A stretch of 64,000 nucleotides of DNA from Vitellaria paradoxa (GCA_019916065.1 CM034236.1:22790941-22854940); one strand, 5' to 3'. Positions 1 to 11,261 are shown, counted from the first letter of the stretch. Numbers and translations: made by a program. Notes: generated from the sequence alone by a model not told the origin.

Positions 1-2160
1 GAACTATTGGGAACCAAACACGAGAGACCTTAGAGGCTACCTTGTGGATTCTTGCCTAGGAATTCTCACAAGGAGAGGTTTCGTATTTGGAGCACTCTAG
101 GAACCAAGGACAAAGGACCATGAGAGTTACCTAAAGGGTCCTAGAGTAGGAATTCTCACGGGAGAGAATCTTTGTTCGGAGAACTCTTAGGAACCAAACA
201 AAAAGGACAATAGACTTCCTCAGGGGTTCTTTCAAAGGAATTCTCACAGGGAGAGAGTTCCTCTTTGGAGAACTCTAGGAACTAAGCACATGGTACCCTG
301 AGGGTTGGGGCTTCTTGAATAAGAATTCTTGCATGGGGAATCCTTGTTTGGAGAACATTGGGAACAAAGCACAAAGGGCCCCAAGGGTTCTTGACGAGTA
401 GAAATTCTTATGTGAAGGAATTTCTAATAGACAAATATCTGAGAGCCAAGCACAAGGGACCTTGAGGCTACCTTGGAGGCTCTTTTAAGAGTAGGAATTC
501 TTATGAAGAGATATCCTTTGCAGAACTGTACAAACCAGACACAAAGAACCCTTGGGACCACGTTGGGGGTACTTAAAAGTAGGAATTCTCGCAGAGAGAA
601 ATTCCTCATAAGAGAATATATAAGAATCAAGCACAAGGGACCTTTGGGACTACCTTGGGGGTTCTTAAGGAGTAAGAATTCTAGCAAAAAGGAATTTCTT
701 ATAGAAGAATGTCTAGGAATCAAGCACAAGAGACCATTAGGGCTACCTTGGGGTTCTTAAGGAGTAAGAATTCTTGCCAAGAGAAATTCTTGATAGGAGA
801 ATAACTAGGAACCAAGCACAAGAGACCTTTGGGGATTCTTAAGGGTAGAAATTCTAACGGAGAGGAATTTCGGGATTCTTAAGAAGTAGGAAGTCTCACA
901 AGTAGCAGGAATTCCTAACAAGAGAATATCTAGGAACCAAGCACAAAGGACACTTGGGGCGACGTTCGGGGTTCTCAAGGAGTAGAAATTCTCATGGAGA
1001 GGAATTCCCAATACGAAAAAATCCCTTGGGGCATCCTTGGAGATTATTAAGGAGTACGAATTATTGCGGGCAGGGATTCCACAAGGAACCCATGGGGCTT
1101 CCAAGGGGGTTCTTAAGGAGTGGGAATTCTCGTGGGATGAAATTTTTAACAAGAAAAGATCTAAGATCTAGGAACCAAGCATAGGGTACCCTTGGAGCTA
1201 CGCTGGGGGTTTTCAAGGTGTAAAAAATCTCACTGAGATGAATTCTTGATAGAAGAACATCCTAGAACCAAGGACAAGGAACCCTTGGAGTAACCTTGAG
1301 GGTTGTTATGGAGTGGGAGTTCTCACGTGTACAAATTCCCGATAGGACAATACCCAAGAACCAAGCACAAGGGACCATTGGGCCTACCTTGGGGGTTCTC
1401 AAGGAGTATGAATTCTCACAGGAGGAATTCATGATAGAACATTTAGGAACAAAGCACAAGGACTATTGGGGCTACCATGAGGGTTCTCAAGGAGTCGCAA
1501 GGAGGAATTCATGATATCATAACATCCAAGAACCAAGTACAGTGGACACTTAGGGCTACCTTAGGAGTTCTTAGAGAGTAGGAATTCTCATGGGAAGAAA
1601 TTATTGATAGAAGAACATGAAAAAGCCACACAAGGGACCCTGGAATCTCACTGGAGGAATAACTGATAGGACAACATCCAAGAACCATGCATCATAGACC
1701 TTTGCGGCAACCTTGGGGGCTCACAAGGAGTAGAAATTCTCACAGGGAAGAATGCCTAAAAGGAAAACATCTAAGAACCACACAAAGGACCCTTGAAGCT
1801 ACCTTGGGGGTTCTTAAGGAGTACAAATTCTCACGAGGAGAAATTTTGGGGTTCTTAGCGAGAGAGAAATCTCATGTAAACGAATTCTTGATAGAAGAAC
1901 ATTCCAGAACCAAGCACAAAAGACCCTTGGGGCTTCCATAGGGGTTCTTAAGGATAGAAATTCTCGTGGGGGATCCATACAGAAGAACATCCAAGAATCA
2001 AGTACAAGAAACCCTTAGAGCTACCTCAGGGGCTTGTGAGTAGTAGGACTTCTCACAAGGAAGATTCCATGTAGGAGAACATCCAAGAACCAAACACAAG
2101 GGATCCTTAGGGGGACCTTGGGGTTTTTTAACAAATAGGAATTCTCACATGGAGGAATTC
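1..2160. repeat. ~90-bp EcoRI-type satellite array, about 22 degenerate units
   Basis: A unit built on the core ggaaccaagcacaaggga, followed by a G-rich ctaccttgggggttcttaag stretch and a gaattctcac/gaattcttgat pair, recurs from base 1 to about 2160. Core positions near 10, 98, 189, 360, 442, 528, 624, 716, 810, 931, 1171, 1263, 1356, 1446, 1530, 1770, 1906, 1994 and 2086 give spacings mostly of 82-96 bp, with a few shortened or lengthened units. Units are diverged from each other, so the array is old or was never homogenised. It begins before the window. Open frames here only reflect a period near a multiple of three and are not genes. Confidence 0.93.
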
Positions 2161-2319
2161 ATGTTGATCACGTACACAACAATTGGAGGAACACAACAGT
2201 TGGCAATAAAAATGAGCCTGTTTATTAGCAGCAATTGGAGATAATTAAAATTAGAGGGACAAAGAAGCCTTTGATAACATTTGGAGATAAAACATAGGGT
2301 TCTCATATAATTAAATATT

Positions 2320-2736
2320 CAAGGATAATATTCTTTCAACCGTTAATGTTGATGGGAAATTTGTCTTAACCAAATTCCTAGCAAATTTGTCTTGCTCAAA
2401 TGTCCATCCACTATGCATAGACTTGAGAAATCCAAGATTGGATGGTCCACCATGAGCACCATGTATAGTGTGAGCATCACTTTGACGCATATCTTCACCA
2501 CATGATCTTCCAATTGGAGATCCTGGAGATCCACTGCCTTTTTCCTAAAAGGCTAGACATAAGAAAAGAGATCCACTCGATACCTTTGAGATTCCCAAAT
2601 ACGGTGAAGTGTAGTCAACTTTTCCTCCACATAAAAGAACTTAGCATGAAATTTCTTTATCAAATCCTCCCACAAAGTCACGGATCCCACGGAGAGGTTC
2701 ACATACCAACTATATGCCTTATTAGGGGTGCCCCCC
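2320..2736 (-). pseudogene. Ty3/gypsy gag fragment (retrotransposon gag domain)
   Basis: Read on the minus strand from about 2728 downward, the translation resembles the central gag domain of plant gypsy elements: AYSWYVNLSVGSVTLWEDL, then a KKFHAKFFYVEEKLTTL stretch, a stop, and KAVDLQDLQLEDHVVKICV. The Trp-Tyr, Leu-Trp-Glu and Phe-Phe-x-x-Glu spacing is typical of these proteins. At least one in-frame stop interrupts it, and no start or C-terminal zinc knuckle is visible. It is cut at its N-terminal side by the LTR that starts at 2737. Bases 2161-2319, between this fragment and the satellite, hold nothing recognised. Confidence 0.68.
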
Positions 2737-3104
2737 TGGTGTAGGATTGTAAAGAGAAAGAAAGAATCAAAGAAGAAGAAGGAAGAGGTGGAGGAAGAGA
2801 GGGGAGAAAGAGGGCAACAGCTGTAAGGAAAGAATCAATAATAAAAAATATCATTCATGCTAATCAATCAATAATGTTCTGTTAACCCTAATTAGGGTTT
2901 AAATAGAAAACATCATGGGCCTAACACAAAAAACCTAAAATAAAATAAACCTACACTAAAATAGCCCAAAAACAAATGGGTCCAAATAATATCTAATAAT
3001 ATAAACTCATTATCAATAAAGCCCAAAACAAACGAGTCCAAATAATAATAAATAATAATAATAATAATAAAATGAAATAAATTTAAAAATTGATATCCTC
3101 ATCA
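2737..3104 (-). repeat. 3' LTR of the gag-only gypsy element
   Basis: This matches 10892-11261 along its length with scattered substitutions and small indels: the shared purine-rich block near 2755-2815, the palindromic aaccctaattagggtt, then an A-rich segment with taa microsatellite. It begins tggtgtaggattg and ends tcctcatca on the plus strand. Confidence 0.88.
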
Positions 3105-3116
3105 ACTCTCCCGGAC
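3105..3116 (-). other. Polypurine tract next to the 3' LTR
   Basis: On the minus strand the bases before the LTR read ccgggagagt, a short purine-rich run in the position expected for plus-strand DNA priming. Confidence 0.6.
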
Positions 3117-4196
3117 TAAGAAGAACTCGACTCCGTCGAGTTGAAAACTTAGCACTGTTATCATGTCGCATTTTTCACTTGACAAGACATATTTAGAGTT
3201 GAAGGAAAATGAAGTCCTCAACATCGAACACAGATAGGCCCCACTGAAGAGGTGGAGAAACTAGAACCAGCATAAAAATATCTCCATAACCTGCAGATAA
3301 TATTTGAGGCCCAAAGATGCCTCCACAAGATAACAAATTCTCCAAATGCCAAATTATGACAAAACTTATATCACATGACAAAGTGAACAAAATTACATTG
3401 GGACTATGATCACAAATGATATAGAATGGCCTAACATTTTCGGCATACAAATGTTGACAAGACGATATAGGGTAGTAAGTAGGCAATGCATAAGTCATCA
3501 TTTAGTTACATCCATTAAATTCTTTATTCCCATCAATAACATAAGTAGGAAATTTATAATAATTATTACTCAATCCAATTTTCCATTTAATATCAGCATT
3601 ATCAAAAAGAGGAGGAATACATGGTTGAGAATAAGTGACGAGTGATGATACAACTGAACTTGTCAAATTAGAATCTCTCGAAGACGGACGAATGGAATGA
3701 GACTCAATGATATCGACAGAATAGTAGTATGACATACCACATATAACTTGTAAGAAAAATTGTTCAATGTATGCAAAAACGTTTCTATTATGTATCAGCA
3801 GTGAAGACTCATGCAATTGAATGATTTCACAGAAAAACAACTTGGACATGGACTCAAAGAACTCCCAACTGATGAGGTCAATAAATAAAACTCCTGAGAT
3901 ATTTAAATAATATCCCCCTAAAAAATAACCATCACCAATGATAAAGTCTATGCAATCTTAACGATCATTATTCATGATGTCTTCAAATAAACCAACAAAA
4001 TCAATATAAGATAACGGTGAAACCAATTCAACCACTTTAGACACATTTTGAGAATTTGGTGACTCGTCATGATTAAAAGTCAAAAAAGGAGAATCAATAA
4101 GAGAATCACAAGTATCGACAAAAACAATAAGGGAACTAGGTTTAGGAGATGAATGTTGTAACTCAATGGTTTGTATAGGGCACTTTGACTGACAAT
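3117..4196 (-). other. Internal region of the gag-only element, downstream of the LINE insertion
   Basis: Minus-strand frames are open in pieces (about 3193-3501, 3502-3849 and 3958-4248) but match no pol domain that I recognise. Close to the 3' LTR the minus strand encodes FSTRRSRVLLSPGE, the kind of C-terminal tail seen at the end of plant gypsy polyproteins. This is a residue-level impression only. The segment looks like degenerate, non-pol internal sequence. Confidence 0.45.
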
Positions 4197-4311
4197 TTTT
4201 TTTTTTTTTTGAAAAAGATAAGTAAGAATTTATTATTTCAAATAGCATAAATAAGCATCAAGTTGATGCTTACAATACAATAAAACTATACAATACTACC
4301 CAAACCAGTGA

Positions 4312-7300
4312 TTAGCATAAATCATCAAGAAAATTCAAAAAGGAGCATAGATCAAGATCACTTCCCTCTCTTCCCCAGCCATATAAACAACTTAAAAATA
4401 AACTCTTTATCCTCAAAGTAGTCCTCTTGTCATCTTCAAATATCCTCCTGTTGCGCTTTTTCCAAATTATCCAAAAAAGGCAGAATGGAGCCAAGTTCCA
4501 AGTGTTTTTTTTCCTCTTTGCCAAAGATTGACCCCACCAAAGCAAAAGAAAACTCCTAAGATCTTCCAGGAAACACAAATGAACTCCAAAACAATTAAGT
4601 AACAAGCTTCATAACTCAACCGACCAAGAGCAGTGAATAAGGAGATGAACAATAGATTCCTCTTGCTTTAGACACAGCGGGCATCGATTAGCTAACAGAT
4701 AACCACGGTGCTGTAAGTTGTCAATCGTCAAAATCTTACCTTTGACTGCACACCAAGTGAAGAATATAACTCTAATAGGGATTGCAGCTCTCCAGATCTT
4801 TGGCCATGGAAAAACTTTTTTGTTACAACCTTGTAAAAAGGAGTAAAAACACTTCACAGAAAAAACCTTGTTCATTGAATGCTTCCAAATAATGACATTT
4901 GAAGACTTAGTCAAATTAACAGAACATAGTAATTCCATTAATGACATTAAGCTATCAAACTCCCAGTCATTCACATTCCTGCGTAACAGTACAGACTAGC
5001 TGCTTTGAATGCCACCACCATTGCAATAATCAGAGACACAAGCTTCTTTGTTAGCTGCAATTGCAAAAATTCTTGGAAAGACATCTGAAAAACAACCAAT
5101 ACCTAACCAATCTTGCTTCCAAAATAAAATTCTATCTCCTTTCCCAACCTGCCAAGAAATACAACGACTAAAGGTCTTCCAAATTCTTCTTATTCCTCTC
5201 CATAACCCATGACCACAAGGACCCTACACAAAAGCAGAGGACCACCCTCCAAAGTCTTCACCATATTTGATGGCAATCAACTTCTTCCAAAGTCTGTTAT
5301 CCTCTTGAGCATATCTCCAAAGCCATTTCCCTAATAAAGCTTCATTGTTCAGTTTCAATTGTCTAAAACCCACTCCTCCAGCCTCTAAAGGTCTACAAAC
5401 AGCCTCCCAATTCACAAGACTATGCTTATAGACCTCCTCACTTCTTCCCTAAAGGAAATCTCTTTGCATCATCTCCAACTCCTTAATTACCGAGACTGGA
5501 GTTGTGAATAGAGAAAGGAAATTTGTTGGTAGGCTGGCTAGAACACTCTTAAATGTAATCCTAGCCCCTATCGATAAATATTTGAGCTTCCACCCAGCCA
5601 ATCTGCTCCTGCATTTCTCCAAAACAGGATCTCAAACTCGTTTTGATTTATAATGAGCTCTCAACGACAAACCAAGATAAGTGGTGGGAAAAGAACCAAT
5701 CTTACAACCTAATATATTAGCCAAATCTCCCAAAATTGTCCATTGCACCAACTGCCATGACCTCAGACTTTTGAAGGTTAACTTTTAAACAAGTGACAGC
5801 CTCAAATCCCAATAGTGTGCAGCGTAAATGTCCCAACTGCATCAAGTCAGCTCCACAAAATATAATTGAGCCATCAGCAAATAACAAATGAGATATGCTA
5901 AGAGGATATCTATCAGTGCCGACGGTAAAACCTTCAATAAAACCAGCAGCTTCCACTTGCTGCAACATCTTGCTAAGAACTTCCATGATTAAGATAAAAA
6001 GGAAAGGAGACAGGGGATCTCCTTACCTTAATCCTCTAGAAGAAGCAAAAAAACCTTCAAGGGTACCATTGATCAGGACTGAGAATCTAGCAATTGAAAT
6101 GCACCATTTGATCCATTGACACCATTTGTTGCCAAATCCCATTCTTCCTAACAAGTAAATCAAAAAATTCCAATTGACATGGTCAAAAGCTTTCTCGATG
6201 TCCAATTTACAAACAATACCTGATTCCTTACTCTCAGTCATAGAGTAAAACAGCATCCAAAATCTCATTAGCTACTAAAACAGTATCCAAAATCTGCCTT
6301 CATCCCACAAAAGCATTCTGAAAAGATGAAATTAGAGGATCCAAGATTTTTTTTAATCCGCTAGCTAAAACCTTGGAGAGGAGTTTATAAACAGCCCCAA
6401 GCAAACTTATAAGCCTCAAATCTTTAACATCCACTGCACGAGGTTTCTTAGAGACGAGCAATGAATGTTGAGTTCATACTTCGAACAAATCTGCAGCTTT
6501 GGTGAAACTCAGCGAATAACTGTAACAAATCATCCTTAAAAACACCCCAGCATGTTTGGAAAAAAGAAATAGTCCATCCATTAGGTCCAAGGGCTTTTTC
6601 ACCGTTAAGATCATTGAGGGCCTGAAGAATTTCTTGCTCTGTAAAATGCTTTTCTAGGTTCTCGGCTTCTGTGGAACTAAGCTGAGAAAATTCTAGATCA
6701 TCTACCTTTAGCCTCTAGCCAGCCTCTTCTTCGAACAACTGGTTATAAAAGTGCAGAATGCCTTGCCTAATCTGTCAATCCAATTTTTTCTCTTATTTGC
6801 TGAAGCCATTTTATGAAAAATTTTAGTGTTTCTACCACCTTCTTTAAGCGATTTAACTCTAGACTTTTGCCTCCAACTAATTTCCTCCATTCTAAGTATT
6901 TTCTTCAATTCCAAAATCTTGCTTTCTCTGCTGCTTCTGTCCAAATCTGTAAGCCTACCATCATCGTCCAATAAGTCCAGAAGATGAATATCCTTTTCAA
7001 GTTGAAGTTTCAGATGATTGATACTTCCAAAGACCTCGGCATTCCATTTTTTTAAGTCAGCTTTAAGGCAAGACAACTTTTGCATCAACCTATAACTAGC
7101 TGAACCATTAAAATTGTAGCTTTGCCACCAAGTGGCTATCATGTCTTTAAAACCCTCAACTTGCATCCACATGTTTTCAAACCTAAAAGGTTTTGGCCAA
7201 CCTTGTAATCCTCCCCCATCAAGCAAAATAGGGAAATGATCTAAGATAAATCTAAACAAAGTTTTTTGGGAAATTTCAAGAAATAAGTCCTCCCAATCAG

Positions 7301-7907
7301 TAGACACTAGAAATCTATCAATCCTAGATTTACTAGTGCTATTGCTCCAAGTATATTTGCAACCTTCCAAAGGCAAGTCAATACAACACAAGTCATTTAT
7401 GAATTCAGAAAACATCTTCATGTGTTTTGTTCTCCTTTTACAATACAATTTATCTTCAATGCTCTTAACTAAGTTGAAGTCTCCACCCATACACTAAGGA
7501 ACATTCCATCGAAACACGGCAGTACCAACCTCCTCCAAAAAATCAACTTTTAAGTTGTTATCAATTGGTCCATAAACACTAGTAAAAGACCAAGTGATTT
7601 CCTCCTCCATCTACTTAAACAAACATGATACAGAATGAGATCCAGCCTCAGAATCCAGCAAAGACAACTTTCTATTATCCCACAATACCAGAATAACACC
7701 TGATGCTCCAATAGAGTCAAGAGCAACCCATTTTACCCAATTACCACCCCACAGTGATCTAACTATAGAATCATCAATAAAACTTAGCTTTGTTTCCTAC
7801 AAACAAATCACATTTGGATGCCACTTTTTTAGAGAAGCTTTGATTAACATCCTTTTCCCCGACCCACAACAGCCTCCAACATTCCAACTTAGAATTTTAG
7901 GCTTCAT
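4312..7907 (-). pseudogene. LINE ORF2: endonuclease, reverse transcriptase, zf-RVT
   Basis: ORF2 starts at the ATG at 7905-7907, which opens MKPKILSWNVGG, the standard start of L1 endonucleases. The frame contains the GDFN motif (about 7480) and an LDHFPILL segment in place of the usual SDH (about 7230). The RT has [13 protein letters not shown] (about 6195) and a catalytic region reading HLLFADGSIIFC (about 5880), where FADD is expected. Downstream are the LEAGGVGFRQLKLNN segment (about 5370) and a cysteine/histidine zf-RVT region with CPLCLKQEESIVHLLIHC (about 4650). Stops and frameshifts break it repeatedly, including a stop in place of Gln before the endonuclease ETK motif. Such a protein would nick target DNA and copy the LINE RNA. 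This copy cannot. Confidence 0.88.
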
Positions 7908-9392
7908 TAAAAACACAGTGGTAACGGTTTCCTACTCCTTCCTTCGCCGAGAACAGCCAATTGAGAATCTTGTTGAGTCCCTTTCTCATAAGAAATTGAC
8001 CATTGCAGATTCTTAAGTTCTCTAACACCTTTGCTGCTTCCTCGGTGCTTTCTCCTTTCACCACTTTGCTGATTCCTTCTTTTCTTTTCAATAGACTGAA
8101 GCAAATCAATAAGTTTGTCTTCCATATCCTCACTGGAAATCCCCAAAATTTTCTTAAAAGACTTCATTCTTTTTATAACCCAGGTAGAAATTTTTTGCTG
8201 GTCTTGTCCACGATCACCCAGCAGTAATATGCCAGTATTCCAGCCTTCAGGACTGCAGGAAGCTAGGGGGGTACAGTCAAGAGGCAAAGACATGTCCTCT
8301 GAGCTTAATTCAACTTCAAGCTGAAAACCTTCACCAAAAAAAGAGTCTTCTCCAAACCAATCAGCAATAGGAGCTGGACAGGTAGGGACTAAGGGTAAAG
8401 ATGAACTTTCTTCAGGTTTAGATTTTATACCGAACCTCCTAGAACAATATTTCTTCCCAAAGAATCTTTCTCGGTCAGGACTAACTTCAGCCAACAGAGA
8501 GGAATTATACCTTTCCTTTAATGGTTGTCCACAGGCAGCATTAACTGCTGTTGACTGGGAAGGAACACCATTAATGTGAGCCATACTATCATTAAGAGGA
8601 TGTAGTAATTCCTGATCCTTCAAATTTCCAAGGATTTCAAATTTATTCAATGAAGGGTTGCCCACCTAGTTCATTGAATTTTGAATATCACTCTTTATTT
8701 CCTTTGATGTCCTTTGATGTTCTACCTACCTGGATCCATTTAACATTCCTATCATCCTTAGAGAGTCTTTTGGGTTTCTGAACCTTAGCCTTTTGAATTA
8801 CTTTGACTTTCCGATTACCAAGAGTGAGATTATTCATTGAATCAATCACAATCCCACGCGCCTCCTTTAGCTCCTCCCCTGCTGGCCGGAAAACTCCATT
8901 GATGGAGGATGCTTCTACCCAATCCACCCATGGTTTTCTCTCGACCCAAACTGGACAATCGTATTTAGTTTGGCCAACTAACAAAGGAACTGACGCCAGG
9001 ACGAATCTTCCATCACCTTTAACTTTTATTCTAACCCATTTGTAATTAGATGAGCTTTTCCAACCCTCTTCTATACCTTGAAAACCACCACAATAATCTC
9101 CTCCTGTTTAAGACGCATTAACTGAGACCACGCCTTATCTATAAAACTTTTAGGAACAAATCAATCGCTCAAAATTTGTTTTCCAACAAATTTGCTGAAG
9201 CCAACGTAGTTCTTCCTCATATAAAACCATTACTTGAACATAACCTCTTCCTCCTTCCACAATTCTGACTCCTCCTTTAAACCTAAAATCCTCAGCAATA
9301 TCAAAAGTGACCAAGTCTACTTGAAAAGATTTCCTGATGCAGCCCCTCAAAGAAGAGGAGTGCCATCTCCTGGAATTCCTAAAGTGGTGCAT
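7907..9392 (-). pseudogene. LINE ORF1 (DUF4283-like nucleic-acid-binding protein), broken
   Basis: Three open pieces (9150-9392, 8688-8984 and 7907-8665) form one ORF1. The first carries FQVDLVTFDIAEDFRF and later EEELRWLQQICWK, resembling the DUF4283 domain of plant LINE ORF1 proteins. The second has PVWVERKPWVDWVEASS followed by a basic stretch. The third is a variable Ser/Glu-rich tail. Between the first and second pieces lies an 83-bp patch (9099-9181) copied from gag of the host LTR element, which destroys the frame. The final TAA overlaps the ORF2 start as TAATG. Function would be RNA binding in the LINE particle; this is inferred from position and similarity. Confidence 0.62.
9099..9181 (-). 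repeat. 83-bp copy of gag sequence inside LINE ORF1
   Basis: This segment is nearly identical (3 differences by eye) to 9708-9790, which belongs to gag of the surrounding LTR element. It is in the same orientation and 609 bp away. LINE ORF1-like sequence lies on both sides, so it is a foreign patch. Confidence 0.85.
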
Positions 9393-9439
9393 GATAGTAG
9401 AGTTACCTAATCATGCGCCGAGAGCATTCTAGCTTGTTT

Positions 9440-10195
9440 TAATAAACAGCGCGGTGAGCACAGAGCTAACTATTCTTTCGCCTTTAACTCTAACATAGAC
9501 TCATAAGACTCAAATTCATAATAATTTTCAATTTCTAAAGCTTTGGAATAAGCTTCATTTAATGCCTTATGAGTGTATCGCTGAACTACCTCACAGATAC
9601 AAAGCTTTAGCCCAAAGACAAATCTACTGCTGGCACAAGGTTCATTTTGAAAATTAGACCACTTCCTAAGAGTTCTAAATTGATCAAAATAGTCATTAAC
9701 AGAAGAATCCTCCTATTTAAGACGCATTAAATGAGACCACGCCTTATCTATAAAACTTTTAGGAACAAATCGATCGCTCAAAATTTGTTTCATCAACGCC
9801 CATCGAGTAACAGGTCTTTGGTATAATTCGACTGTTTGCCAATACTCTCTAACATAATTGGTCAATTTTGTTTTGACTAGACGAATACATTGGTCATCAG
9901 ACAAATTGTGATAGTCAAAAATGTATTCAATATCATCTACCTAATCAAGAAACTCGTGAGAATCGATAGTGCCACTAAAATAAGGAGGATCTTTGACAGA
10001 AGTTTGATGAATAGAACAAAATCCTACTTTATTACTCCAATATGATCGGTTTTCAAAATTTTTGGTAAAAGGATAAAAGCAATTTTTTTTAAATGCTGAT
10101 ATTAAAGAAAACTGAACAAAAAGAGTAATAAAATATAAAATCCTAATATTCTTAAAAAGGAATGATGAATCTAATAAATGAAACTCAATAAACAA
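9440..10195 (-). pseudogene. Gag of the gag-only gypsy element, interrupted by the LINE
   Basis: From about 10030 downward the minus-strand translation reads DPPYFSGTIDSHEFLD, a stop, VDDIEYIFDYHNLSDDQ, then YVREYWQTVELYQRP and RFVPKSFIDKAWSHLMRLK, another stop, and DYFDQFRTLRKWSNFQ. This is the retrotransposon gag signature of plant gypsy elements (F-x-G-x-x-x-x-x-x-F-L-D, then the Trp/Phe-rich helical core). At least two in-frame stops occur, and the frame ends at the LINE insertion near 9440. No zinc knuckle is seen. It would build the virus-like particle; this copy is inactive. Confidence 0.82.
9708..9790 (-). repeat. Gag segment that is the source of the 83-bp patch
   Basis: This is the donor-like copy of 9099-9181. 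Here it sits in its natural gag context, encoding the residues around PKSFIDKAWSHLMRLK. Confidence 0.85.
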
Positions 10196-10875
10196 TTTTT
10201 AAGCAAACAATGGGTAAGTGATTATTTTTCTTCTTAAAAAGATGGGTAACAATGAACTAAATTCAAAAGGGAGGTAGGACGTAGGATAAATGAAACAAAT
10301 GAGCAAGGTTCAAGTTCAAATTTATGTAACTCACGCTACCATATGATGTAAACATTTATCATAATTAACAATGAGAGAATTGTATCTAATCCAAACCTTT
10401 GCTCCAAATCATCAAAAGTGCTTTCTTTTGAAACATCCGAATATGAAGTCGACTGTCTTGTTGCTTGGAATTTGTCAAAATAGAATGATAGAGTGTTCTG
10501 ATATTCACCAGAAAGTCGCCGGAGGTTCGTCGAAAAGTCACCGGAGGTTCGCCGGAAAGTCGCCGGAGTTCCGCCAGAGGTCGTCGAAGCTTCGCTAGAG
10601 CACAAATCAGATCACTGGAGTGTGGTGGTTATTCTGGATTTCGTCGAAGGTCGTCGACTGATCCCAGGCGAGTTCGCCAGAGGTTGGTGGTGCCAATGGT
10701 GGGGTTCGCCGGAATTAAATATTAGTAGGGACGCACAAAAATGTACTCGAAGGGTTTGAAGGTGCGTAGGGCAACGGCGGCGGCCACGACAACTACTGCA
10801 GCAGCTGTTGTTTTTTTTTTTTTTTTTTTAAACCAGAATAGTGATCGAGGTATTAGAAAGTTTGTAGGATCCTTT
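10196..10875 (-). other. 5' leader of the gag-only element, with CCGGCGA-type short repeats
   Basis: Bases 10505-10700 are locally GC-rich and carry several copies of a gtcgccggaggttcg-like unit, giving a run of tcgccgg/tcaccgg variants. On the minus strand this lies between the PBS and gag, a leader-like position. A homopolymer of T follows (10810-10829). The rest of the interval is AT-rich and no protein is recognised. Confidence 0.5.
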
Positions 10876-10887
10876 ACTCTGATACCA
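10876..10887 (-). other. Primer-binding site, initiator Met tRNA
   Basis: The minus strand reads tggtatcagagt 4 nt inside the 5' LTR end. This matches the canonical plant tRNA-iMet PBS except at the last base. Confidence 0.85.
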
Positions 10888-10891
10888 AAGT

Positions 10892-11261
10892 TGATGTAGG
10901 ATTGTAAAGAGAAAGAAAGAATCAAAGAAGAAGAAGGAAGAGATGGAGGAGGAAGAGAGGAGAGAAAGAGGGCAGCAGTTGTAGGGGAAGAATCAATAAT
11001 TAAAAATATCATTCAACCTAATTAACCAATAATGTTCGTTAACCCTAATTAGGGTTAAATAGAAAACATCATGGGCCTAACACAAAAGACCTAAAATAAA
11101 ATAAACCTGCACTAAAATAGCCCAAAAACAAATGGGTCCAAATAATCTCTAATAATATAAACTCATTATTAATAAAGCCCAAAACAAATGAGTCCAAATA
11201 AATAAATAATAATAATAATAATAATAAAACAAAATAAATTTAAAAATTGATGTCCCATTCA
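10892..11261 (-). repeat. 5' LTR of the gag-only gypsy element
   Basis: This is the partner of 2737-3104. The two LTRs are close but not identical, so the insertion is not recent. The outer plus-strand end reads tcccattca, followed by a C run. Confidence 0.88.

Larger units (their letters stand above)
4197..9430 (-). mobile_element. L1-clade LINE (non-LTR retrotransposon), near full length but decayed
   Basis: A poly-T run at 4197-4210 on the plus strand is the poly-A tail of a minus-strand element. Going upstream on the minus strand come a zf-RVT-type cysteine region (about 4310-4980), reverse transcriptase (about 5450-6700), an AP-type endonuclease (about 6900-7907) and an ORF1 nucleic-acid-binding region (7907-9392). 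This is the order of plant L1 LINEs. The 5' end is placed only approximately, between the last ORF1-like residues (~9392) and resumed gag sequence (~9440). I saw no clear target-site duplication. The element lies inside the gag gene of the 2737-11261 LTR element, so it inserted later. Confidence 0.86.
2737..11261 (-). mobile_element. Gag-only gypsy LTR retrotransposon (TR-GAG-like), carrying a nested LINE
   Basis: Two direct repeats of about 368 bp (2737-3104 and 10892-11261) start TG and end CA. On the minus strand the 5' LTR is followed 4 nt later by an initiator-Met primer-binding site, and a purine tract sits next to the 3' LTR, so orientation is minus. Five C residues flank both ends (2732-2736 and 11262-11266), a possible but low-complexity target duplication. 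The gag-like flank at the left does not resume on the right, so the duplication is uncertain. Without the ~5.2-kb LINE the element would be about 3.3 kb. It has gag but no protease, RT or integrase, and so fits a non-autonomous gag-bearing element. Confidence 0.8.

Noticed and set aside
424..1941. Overlapping open frames on both strands encoding ~30-residue repeats
   Set aside because: They are by-products of a satellite whose period is close to a multiple of three. Frames occur on both strands, are broken by unit length changes and have no domain.
2880..2900. aaccctaattagggtt as telomere-like repeat
   Set aside because: It occurs once in each LTR of the gag-only element and is not tandem, so it is LTR sequence, not telomeric.
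10750..11012. Minus-strand Ser/Leu/Ala-rich frame of 96 codons
   Set aside because: It spans the LTR, PBS and leader of the gag-only element and owes its composition to purine-rich and ccg repeats.
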